DNA of 64,000 nucleotides from Actinoplanes xinjiangensis (lineage in GTDB: Bacteria; Actinomycetota; Actinomycetes; Mycobacteriales; Micromonosporaceae). The stretch lies in contig NZ_QGGR01000012.1 of the NCBI RefSeq assembly GCF_003148685.1, forward strand, positions 62,001 through 126,000. Direction: 5' to 3'. The notes under the pieces were generated by a model that saw only the letters and a list, made by a program, of their open reading frames with translations, had not been told where the DNA came from and did not search any database. The translations under genes and the position numbers were made by a program. Numbering within the stretch: position 1 is the stretch's first letter; every line of letters starts with the position of its first letter. Shown here piece after piece: positions 41,215 through 48,192 of the stretch.

Positions 41215-43072
41215 GGCACTCGTCCAGGTCGGTGGGGTGCGTGATCAGCAGAACGGTACGCTCGCCGGCCGCCGCCAGCAGGTCACGCGTCAGGGCGACC
41301 GCGGTGGCCTCGTCCAGATGCTCGGTCGGTTCGTCGAGGATCAGCACCCGGGCGTCGGTCAGCAGCAGCCGGGCCAGCGCCAGGCGCCGCCGCTGCCCGC
41401 CGGACAGCGCCATCCCGTGCTCACCGACGAGCGTGTCCAGGCCGTCCGGCAGCGTCGTCACCCACTCCAGCAGCCGTGCGGCGCGCAGGACCTCCCGTAG
41501 CTGTCCGTCGGTGGCGTCCGGGCGGGCGATCCGCAGGTTGGCACCGATCGTGGTGTCGAACAGGTAGGCGTCCTCCGGCAGATACCCGACGACCGCCCGC
41601 ACCTCGTCGGCGGGAACGTCCCGCAGATCGACGCCGTCCATCGTCACCCGGCCCGCCCACGGATCCAGGAACCGCACCAGCAGCGCGGCCACCGTGCTCT
41701 TGCCCGACCCGCTCGGCCCGGTCAGCGCGACCCGGCTCCCGGCCGGCAGCACCAGATCGAAGCCGCCGACCGCCGTCCGCCCCGCCACCCACCCCGCGGT
41801 GACCCCCTCGACCCGCAGCTCAGGCACCCCGGCCGGCCCGGCGTGCCGGTCGTTTTGCCCGGCTGGTTCTGGCCGCTGTCTCAGGCCGGTCGAGACGTCG
41901 GTGGGAGCCAGCCGGGTGTGCGGGTCGTTTTGTCCGGCTGGTTCTGACCGCTGTCTCGGGGCGGTTGAGACGTCGGTGGGAGCCAGCCGGGTGTGCTGGC
42001 CGTTTTGTCCGGCTGGTTCTGACCGCTGTCTCGGGGCGGTCGAGACAGCGGTGGGAGCCAGCCGGGGGGAGTGCAGCGGGTCGGGAGCGGTCCAGATCTC
42101 GGCGAGACGGTGCAGCGAGGCACGGGCGGCCGCGTAGTGCTGGGCAGCCGCCGGGAGCGGCCCGGCGATCTCGAACACCGCCAGGGGAGTGAGCACCACC
42201 AGCGCCAGCAGTTCCCCGCGCAGGGTGCCGGACCGCACCGCGTAGGCGCCCGCGATCAGTCCGGCCAGCACGGACACACCGGTCACGAGGACGGTCACCG
42301 CCGCGCCCAGTCCCGCCGTCGCGGCCGAACGACGCGATGCCGCGGTCAGCCGGGCATCGACGACGGCGAGCCGGTCGAGACGGTCGCGCGTCGCCCCGTA
42401 CGCGAGCAGATCGGGCAGTCCGTGCACCAGATCGACGACGCCGGTGGAGAGTTCGGCCCGCAGTGGCGCCAGCCGCCCGTCGGCCCGCCGTGCCGCCGCC
42501 CTCTGGAGCACCGGCACCCCCACCGCGGCGACCAGCAGTGCCGCCGCCAGGACCAGCCCGGCCGCCGGTGCCAGCGCGCCCACCACCAGCACGGACGCGA
42601 GACCGACGACGGCCGCGACCGCGTACGGCAGCAGCACCCGGGTGACCAGATCGAGGACCGCGCCGACGTCCGAGGCGAGCCGCCGGGCCAGATCGGCGCG
42701 CCGGAAGTCGGCGAGACCGGCCGGGGCGAGGCGTTCCAGCCGCTCGAACAGCCGCACCCGCACGTCGGCGAGGATCCGGAACGCCGCGTCGTGCCCGAAC
42801 AGCCGCTCCAGGTAGCGCAGCACGCCCCGGCTCAGCCCGCACGCCCGGACCGCGACGATCGCCACCATCAGATGCAGCACCGGTGGATGCAGCGCGGCCC
42901 GCGAGATCAGCCAGGCCGACACGGCGGTCAGCGCGACCGCCGCGCCGGCCGCACCGGACCCGGCGAGCACGGCGAGACCCAGGCGGCCCGCCGCCGGCTT
43001 GAGCAGCGGGTACAGGCTGAATCCGCGCCCGGCGCCCGGTGCCGAGCGGTCGGTCGCGGCGGCGGCGGTCAT
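41159..43072 (-). CDS. cydC: CydC, ABC exporter subunit for cytochrome bd assembly, with repeat-expanded linker
   Basis: A 637-residue ABC half-exporter. Six membrane helices occupy residues 20-300 (GAAGAAVALTAVSAWLISRA opens the unit). The ATPase domain (about 425-630) has Walker A GPSGSGKST, LSGGQRRR and Walker B VLILDEP. CydDC exports glutathione or cysteine and binds haem; it is needed to make active cytochrome bd. Between the domains, about residues 336-407, lie three tandem 25-residue repeats (LAPTDVSTAPRQRSEPAGQN and variants) encoded by 75-bp DNA repeats. Ordinary CydC has a short linker there. The ATG overlaps the cydD stop (ATGA, 43069-43072). Confidence 0.9.
   Translation of the reverse strand: MTAAAATDRSAPGAGRGFSLYPLLKPAAGRLGLAVLAGSGAAGAAVALTAVSAWLISRAALHPPVLHLMVAIVAVRACGLSRGVLRYLERLFGHDAAFRILADVRVRLFERLERLAPAGLADFRRADLARRLASDVGAVLDLVTRVLLPYAVAAVVGLASVLVVGALAPAAGLVLAAALLVAAVGVPVLQRAAARRADGRLAPLRAELSTGVVDLVHGLPDLLAYGATRDRLDRLAVVDARLTAASRRSAATAGLGAAVTVLVTGVSVLAGLIAGAYAVRSGTLRGELLALVVLTPLAVFEIAGPLPAAAQHYAAARASLHRLAEIWTAPDPLHSPRLAPTAVSTAPRQRSEPAGQNGQHTRLAPTDVSTAPRQRSEPAGQNDPHTRLAPTDVSTGLRQRPEPAGQNDRHAGPAGVPELRVEGVTAGWVAGRTAVGGFDLVLPAGSRVALTGPSGSGKSTVAALLVRFLDPWAGRVTMDGVDLRDVPADEVRAVVGYLPEDAYLFDTTIGANLRIARPDATDGQLREVLRAARLLEWVTTLPDGLDTLVGEHGMALSGGQRRRLALARLLLTDARVLILDEPTEHLDEATAVALTRDLLAAAGERTVLLITHPTDLDECLTRVPVTAVRRGPGRPAE
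41851..42066. repeat. three tandem 75-bp palindromic repeats inside cydC
   Basis: Units begin at 41851, 41926 and 42001, each with CGTTTTG, then CCGGCTGGTTCTG, CCGCTGTCTC, GGTYGAGAC and GGGAGCCAGCC. Each unit is an imperfect inverted repeat; in the third, arms of 23 nt match at 20. The same element, including the CGTTTT lead, occurs between genes at 50865-50926. The period of 75 keeps the cydC frame. Confidence 0.9.
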
Positions 43073-44712
43073 GCCGGCACCAGCTCGGCGGTCAGGCGGA
43101 TCTCACGATCGGCGAGGGCGATCAGTTCCGGACGGTGCGCCGCGATGATCACGGTACGGCCGTGGGCGAGGCGGCGGATCGCGTCCATCACCCCGGCCGC
43201 GGTGGCACCGTCCAGGTTGGCGGTCGGCTCGTCGAGCAGCACGATCGGAGCGTCCCGCAGAAACGCCCGGGCCAGCGCGATCCGTTGCCGCTGCCCGGCC
43301 GACAGCCCGGCGCCCGCGTCCCCGAGCACCGTGCCGTAGGCCTCCGGCAACTCCTGCACGAACACGTCCGCGCCGGCTGCCCGGGCCGCGGCCACCACCT
43401 CCGGCCCGTCGGCATTTCCGGTCAGCGCGATGTTCTCGTACACCGAGGAGGCGAACAGATGCGGACGTTGCGGCACCCAGGCGATCCTGCGGCGCCAGGC
43501 CGCAAGGTCAAGATCTTCCAGCGGTACGCCGTCCACCCTCACCAGACCTGATGAGGCGGTCACGAAGCCCAGCAGCACGGCCAGAGCGGTCGACTTCCCG
43601 CAGCCGGACGGCCCGGTCAGCGCCACCACCTCGCCGGGCCGGATCGTCGCGTCCAGGCGCAGCGCCGCCCCGGCCCGCCCGGGGAACCGTACCTCGACGT
43701 TCTCGAACACGATGTCCCCGTCCCGCGGCGGCACCGTCCCGGCCACCGGTGGCGGCGTCTCCAGGATCGTGAACACCTCCTCGGCCGCGGCCAGCCCCTC
43801 CGCGCTCGCGTGGTAGTTGGCACCGACCTCGCGCAGCGGCCGGTACGCCTCCGGGGCCAGGATCAGCACGAGCAGCGCCGTCGCCAGGTCGAGGTCGCCG
43901 TGCACCAGGCGCAGCCCGACACCGACCGCGACGAGCGCCACCGACAGCGTGGCCAGCAACTCCAGCACCAGCGACGACAGGAACGCGGTCCGCAGCGTCC
44001 GCATGGTGTGCCGCCGCTGGTCGTCGCTGATCCGCCGGATGATGCCGGCCTGTGCCCGCGCCCGGCCGAACAGTTTGAGCGTCGGCAGCCCGGCCACCAC
44101 GTCGAGGAAGTGGTGGGAGAGCCGGGCGAGCAGCCGGAACTGCCGCCGGTTCTGTGCCTCGGTGTGCATGCCGACGAGCGCCATGAACACCGGGATCAGC
44201 GGCAACGTCACCGCGATGGTGACCGTGGCGACCAGGTCCGCGGGCAGCAGCCGGGCCAGCAGCAGCCCCGGGACCAGCACCGCGAGGAGCAGCTGGGGCA
44301 GGTAGCGGGCGAAGTAGGCGTCGAGCGCGTCCAGCCCGCCCCCGGCGAGCGCCGCGATCTCCCCGGCGGGTCGCCCACCGGCCGGCCCCCGCGCGGCGAT
44401 GTGGGTGAGGAGCCGGCTGCGGAGCTGGCTCTTCACCGCGGCGGCGGACCGGGCCGCGGCCACCTCCTGCAGCCACGCCACCGCGGACCGGGCCGCGACG
44501 ACGAGCGCCAGCGCGACGAGGACCGGCAGCCCGGAGGCCTCGACCGCGGTGATCGCGGCCCCGTTCAGGAACACCGCGGTGATCGCACCGGCGAGCAGGA
44601 CGGCCTGCGCGATGAGCAGGGCGGCGTGCCCGAACCCGAGGACGACGGTGGCCGCCAGGTAGGCCCGGGTCGCCTGGGCGTACCCGAGCAGGCGGGGGTC
44701 GAGTGGCTTCAT
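43069..44712 (-). CDS. cydD: CydD, ABC exporter subunit for cytochrome bd assembly
   Basis: A 547-residue ABC half-exporter, partner of CydC. The ATG at 44712 (MKPLDPRLLGYAQATRAYLA) follows GGAAGG at 8 nt; an upstream in-frame start at 44772 adds a proline-rich stretch without a site. Six membrane helices cover residues 20-290. The ATPase domain shows Walker A GPSGCGKST, signature LSAGQRQR and Walker B IVLLDEP. LSAGQ with Ala in place of the usual Gly is common in CydD. It follows cydB after a 98-bp gap with a hairpin, and overlaps cydC. Confidence 0.92.
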   Translation of the reverse strand: MKPLDPRLLGYAQATRAYLAATVVLGFGHAALLIAQAVLLAGAITAVFLNGAAITAVEASGLPVLVALALVVAARSAVAWLQEVAAARSAAAVKSQLRSRLLTHIAARGPAGGRPAGEIAALAGGGLDALDAYFARYLPQLLLAVLVPGLLLARLLPADLVATVTIAVTLPLIPVFMALVGMHTEAQNRRQFRLLARLSHHFLDVVAGLPTLKLFGRARAQAGIIRRISDDQRRHTMRTLRTAFLSSLVLELLATLSVALVAVGVGLRLVHGDLDLATALLVLILAPEAYRPLREVGANYHASAEGLAAAEEVFTILETPPPVAGTVPPRDGDIVFENVEVRFPGRAGAALRLDATIRPGEVVALTGPSGCGKSTALAVLLGFVTASSGLVRVDGVPLEDLDLAAWRRRIAWVPQRPHLFASSVYENIALTGNADGPEVVAAARAAGADVFVQELPEAYGTVLGDAGAGLSAGQRQRIALARAFLRDAPIVLLDEPTANLDGATAAGVMDAIRRLAHGRTVIIAAHRPELIALADREIRLTAELVPA

Positions 44713-44774
44713 CGGAGTCCTTCCGGGGACCGGCCGTTTGGGTGCGTTCGTTTCGGGGATCCGGCCCGTCACCT

Positions 44775-44801
44775 CGCCTGCGGTGATGGGCGCCGCAGGC
44801 G
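44775..44801 (-). terminator. intercistronic hairpin between cydB and cydD
   Basis: CGCCTGCGG, a 9-nt loop and CCGCAGGCG form a perfect 9-bp stem just after the cydB stop. It can separate expression of the oxidase (cydAB) from that of the exporter (cydDC). Confidence 0.55.
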
Positions 44802-44810
44802 GGGCCGGGG

Positions 44811-45806
44811 TCAGGCGGGGATGTCGCTGAGCTTGAGGCGCTTGCGGAAGACCCAGTAGGTCCAGCCCTGGTAGAGCAGGACGATCGGGGTGAAGGCGGC
44901 GGCGACCCAGGTCATCACGGTCAGCGTGTACGGGGTGGACGACGCGTTCGTCACGGTGAGGCCGCCGGCGGGGTCGAGGGTGGACGGCATGACGTTCGGG
45001 AACAGCGTCACGAACAGGGCCGCCACCGCGAGCACGATGGTCGCCCCGGTCGCCGCGAACGCCCGGCCCTCACACCGTGCCCGGGTCATCGGCACGGCGG
45101 CGAGCAGGGCCGTCGCGGCCGACACGGACAGCGCGATGCCCCAGCCGTCGAGGTTGGCGAGACCGGTCCAGATCAGGAACGCGGCGGCGATCGGGACGGC
45201 GACCAGTGCCAGGCGTGCGGCGAGCCGGCCGGCGTCGGCACGCATCGGACCGTCGGTCTTCAGGGCGAGGAAGACGGCGCCGTGCAGGGTGAACAGGGCG
45301 AGCGTGGTCAGGCCGCCGAGCAGGGCGTACGGGTTGAGCAGGTTGAGGAATCCGCCGACGTACTCGTGCGACGCGTCCAGTGGCACGCCGCGCAGGATGT
45401 TGGCGAACGCGACGCCCCACAGGACCGCCGGGATCAGGCTGCCCCAGAAGATCGCCAGGTCCCAGCCGCGTTTCCAGCGGACCGAGTCCCGTTTGCCGCG
45501 GTATTCGAAGGCGAGGCCCCGGACGATCAGCGCGACCAGGATGAGCAGCAGCGGCAGGAAGAACCCGGAGAACAGGGTGGCGTACCACTCGGGGAACGCC
45601 GCGAACGTGGCGCCGCCGGCGACGAGCACCCACACCTCGTTGGCGTCCCAGACCGGGCCGATGGTGTTGATGGCGAGGCGGCGGGACCGGTCGTCGCGCC
45701 CGAGCACCGGCAGCAGGATGCCGACGCCGAAGTCGAAGCCTTCGAGCAGGAAGTATCCGGCCCACAGGACGCCGATCAGAATGAACCAGACGGTGGTGAG
45801 TTCCAT
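44811..45806 (-). CDS. cydB: cytochrome bd ubiquinol/menaquinol oxidase subunit II
   Basis: A 331-residue membrane protein with eight to nine helices. The start reads MELTTVWFILIGVLWAGYFL followed by LEGFDFGVGILLPVLGRDDR, the family signature, and WDANEVWVLVAGGATFAAFP. Together with CydA it forms the bd oxidase, which reduces oxygen with high affinity. Its length is usual for actinobacterial CydB. The gap to cydA is 14 bp, so the two genes are cotranscribed. Confidence 0.95.
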   Translation of the reverse strand: MELTTVWFILIGVLWAGYFLLEGFDFGVGILLPVLGRDDRSRRLAINTIGPVWDANEVWVLVAGGATFAAFPEWYATLFSGFFLPLLLILVALIVRGLAFEYRGKRDSVRWKRGWDLAIFWGSLIPAVLWGVAFANILRGVPLDASHEYVGGFLNLLNPYALLGGLTTLALFTLHGAVFLALKTDGPMRADAGRLAARLALVAVPIAAAFLIWTGLANLDGWGIALSVSAATALLAAVPMTRARCEGRAFAATGATIVLAVAALFVTLFPNVMPSTLDPAGGLTVTNASSTPYTLTVMTWVAAAFTPIVLLYQGWTYWVFRKRLKLSDIPA

Positions 45807-45820
45807 GGCTCCTCAGCGAT

Positions 45821-47203
45821 TCAGTACGCGAACGCGAGCGGTTTGTCGGCTTCATCGGTCTCGGGTGCGATCACCGGGGCTCCCGCGGCCGCATATTTCA
45901 GGAAGAGCCCGATCTCGATGACCGCGAGGATCCCGTAGAGCACCGTGAGGACGATCAGTCCCGTGGCGGCCTCCGCGGTGGAGACCGCCGGCGACCCGGA
46001 TTCGGACGTCTTGAACAGGCCGAACACGGTCCACGGCTGCCGGCCCATCTCGGTGAAGATCCAGCCGAACGAGTTGGACAGCAGCGGCATCGCCACCGTG
46101 CCGACCGCCGCGATCCACAGCCACCGCGACCGTGGGCTCCGGGTCCCGCGGGTGAACCAGAGTGCCGCCGCCGCGATCAGCATGGCCAGCGCGCCGAAAC
46201 CGATCATCAGCCGGAACGACCAGTAGGTCACCGGCACGTTCGGCACGTAGTCGCCCGCGCCGTACTCCGCGGCGTACGCCTGCTGGAGGTCGTTGATCCC
46301 CTCGACCTCACCGGACGGATCACCCGTCGCCATGAAGGACAGCAGCGACGGGATCCGTACCGAATAGAGCTCCTCCGACCCGTCGAGGGAGCCGACCGTG
46401 AAGATCGAGAACGAGGCGGACGAGGTGTTCTCGTAGAGCGCCTCGGCGGCCGCCATCTTCATCGGCTGCTGCTGCGTCATCACCCGTGCCTGGAGGTCGC
46501 CGGTGACCAGCACACCGAGCCCGGCGATCAGCACCACCCACGCGCCCAGCCGCAGCGACGGCCGGAACACGTCGTCCTGGTTCCCGCGCCGCAGGTGCCA
46601 GGCGCTGACCGCGAGCAGCAGCGCCCCCGCGGTGAGGAAGCAGGCGGTGATGGTGTGCGGGAAGGTGACGAGCGTCGTCGAGTTGGTGAGCACCGCGGTG
46701 ATGCTGGTCAGTTCGGCCCGCCCGTCGCCCATGGTCCAGCCGACCGGGTGCTGCATCCACGAGTTCGCGGCCAGGATGAAGTAGGCCGACAGCATCGTGC
46801 CGATCGACGCCGTCCAGATCGTCGCCAGGTGCACGCGTGGCGGCAGCCGGTCCCAGCCGAAGATCCACAGGCCGAGGAACGTGGACTCCAGGAAGAAGGC
46901 GAGCAGCCCCTCGATGGCGAGCGGGGCACCGAAGACATCGCCTACGAAGCGTGAGTAGGCCGACCAGTTCATGCCGAACTGGAACTCCTGCACGATGCCG
47001 GTCACGACACCGATCGCGAAGTTGATCAGGAAGAGCTTGCCCCAGAAGCGGGTGGCCCGCAGGTACTTCTCCTTTCCGGTGCGTACCCAGGCGGTCTGGA
47101 GTCCGGCCACGAGCGCCGAGAGCCCGATCGTTATCGGAACGAAGATGAAGTGGTACACGGTGGTGATCCCGAATTGCCACCGCGAAAGATCGAGCGCGTC
47201 CAC
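45821..47203 (-). CDS. cydA: cytochrome bd oxidase subunit I
   Basis: A 460-residue membrane protein with nine helices that holds haems b558, b595 and d. The GTG at 47203 (DALDLSRWQFGITTVYHFIF) follows GGAAAGGAC; the upstream start at 47233 has none. The histidine in TTVYHFIF ligates haem, the conserved GRQPW lies in the short Q loop at MGRQPWTVFGLFKTSES, and the later segments keep the helices of the haem d site. It oxidises menaquinol and reduces oxygen without proton pumping, useful at low oxygen or under nitric oxide. First gene of the cydABDC operon, divergent from the molybdenum hydroxylase genes. Confidence 0.95.
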   Translation of the reverse strand: MDALDLSRWQFGITTVYHFIFVPITIGLSALVAGLQTAWVRTGKEKYLRATRFWGKLFLINFAIGVVTGIVQEFQFGMNWSAYSRFVGDVFGAPLAIEGLLAFFLESTFLGLWIFGWDRLPPRVHLATIWTASIGTMLSAYFILAANSWMQHPVGWTMGDGRAELTSITAVLTNSTTLVTFPHTITACFLTAGALLLAVSAWHLRRGNQDDVFRPSLRLGAWVVLIAGLGVLVTGDLQARVMTQQQPMKMAAAEALYENTSSASFSIFTVGSLDGSEELYSVRIPSLLSFMATGDPSGEVEGINDLQQAYAAEYGAGDYVPNVPVTYWSFRLMIGFGALAMLIAAAALWFTRGTRSPRSRWLWIAAVGTVAMPLLSNSFGWIFTEMGRQPWTVFGLFKTSESGSPAVSTAEAATGLIVLTVLYGILAVIEIGLFLKYAAAGAPVIAPETDEADKPLAFAY

Positions 47204-47357
47204 TGGCGTCCTTTCCCCGACGTCGATGCACACTCTTGATCAGGCACTTCACGCCCGATCAGGGCCGAAGGTCCCGCGTTGTGGGAACAGAGGGCAGGTT
47301 CGCCGGGGCCCTCGAAGATCGCTGAGAACGGAAACATGAGACGCGTAGCGTGATTTC

Positions 47358-48146
47358 GTGGATCTGCACACCGTCACCGAAGTGATCAGCCCCGCCCGGC
47401 CCGGTCAGTGGCGGCCCGGCGACGCCTGGATGGGCGGGGGGACCGCCCTTCTCGGCGAGCCGCGCCCGGACGTGACCCGGCTCCTCGACCTGGCGGCCGC
47501 CGGCTGGCCACCGCTCACCGTCCGTGACGACGGGGTGGAGATCGCGGCCACCTGCACCATCGCCGAGCTGGCCGACCGGCTCGGGCGGCATCCGATCGTG
47601 CTCCAGTGCTGCCACGCGTTCCTGGCGTCGTTCAAGATCTGGAACGTGGCCACGGTCGGCGGCAACCTCTGCGCCGCGCTACCGGCCGGGCCGATGATCT
47701 CGCTGAGCGTCGCGCTCGACGGGACGTGTGTGCTGGTCGGCCCGGACGGCGGGGAACGGCGGGTGCCGGCCGCCGCGTTCGTCACCGGCGAGGGGACGAC
47801 CGTGCTGCGCGACGGGGAGTTCCTCCGGGCGATCCACCTTCCCTCCGGTCCGCTCGGGGCGCGTACGGCGTACCGCCGAGGGTCTCTGCACCGGCACGGC
47901 CGCTCGGCCGTCCTGCTGATCGGCCGGGCCGACCCCGACGGCGCGATGTCGCTGACGGTGACCGCCGCGACCCGCCGGCCGTACGTCTTCCGTTTCCCGT
48001 CGCCGCCGTCGGCGGCGGAGGTGGAGGCGGCGCTGGACACCATCCCGGCCGGCGACTACGTCGACGACGTGCACGGGCGGCCGCTCTGGCGGCATCACCT
48101 CACCCGCCACCACGCGCGTCAGATCAGGGCCGATCTCGTGTCCTGA
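47358..48146 (+). CDS. FAD-binding subunit of a molybdenum hydroxylase (CoxM/XdhB type)
   Basis: A 262-residue flavoprotein subunit. The start GTG at 47358 has no strong ribosome-binding site. MGGGTALLGEPRPDVTRLLDL is the first FAD-binding loop, LQCCHAFLASFKIWNVATVGGNLC the second (T-V-G-G-N motif), and ARTAYRRGSLHRHGRSAVLL the middle-domain signature. It would pass electrons from the iron-sulphur centre to an acceptor. The partner gene downstream fuses the iron-sulphur and molybdenum subunits, so the two genes together give the full enzyme. A hairpin at 48156-48176 lies between them. Confidence 0.85.
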   Translation: MDLHTVTEVISPARPGQWRPGDAWMGGGTALLGEPRPDVTRLLDLAAAGWPPLTVRDDGVEIAATCTIAELADRLGRHPIVLQCCHAFLASFKIWNVATVGGNLCAALPAGPMISLSVALDGTCVLVGPDGGERRVPAAAFVTGEGTTVLRDGEFLRAIHLPSGPLGARTAYRRGSLHRHGRSAVLLIGRADPDGAMSLTVTAATRRPYVFRFPSPPSAAEVEAALDTIPAGDYVDDVHGRPLWRHHLTRHHARQIRADLVS

Positions 48147-48155
48147 CAGGTGCTT

Positions 48156-48176
48156 CCGGCCGCACCCGGCGGCCGG
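48156..48176 (+). terminator. intercistronic hairpin between the hydroxylase genes
   Basis: CCGGCCGC, loop ACCCG, GCGGCCGG: a perfect 8-bp stem in the 46-bp gap before the fused subunit gene. Too close to the next start to be a full terminator; it may stabilise mRNA ends. Confidence 0.4.
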
Positions 48177-48192
48177 CAGGAAGGCAACGCAG

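Noticed and set aside
41851..42066. CRISPR-like appearance of the cydC repeats
   Set aside because: Units are adjacent with no unique spacers, stay in frame with cydC and are palindromic throughout; there are no cas genes.
47204..47357. Rex operator between cydA and the molybdenum hydroxylase
   Set aside because: I looked for a TTGTGA-n-TCACAA type palindrome and found only partial repeats (TGATCAGG and CGATCAGG), not enough to name a regulator.
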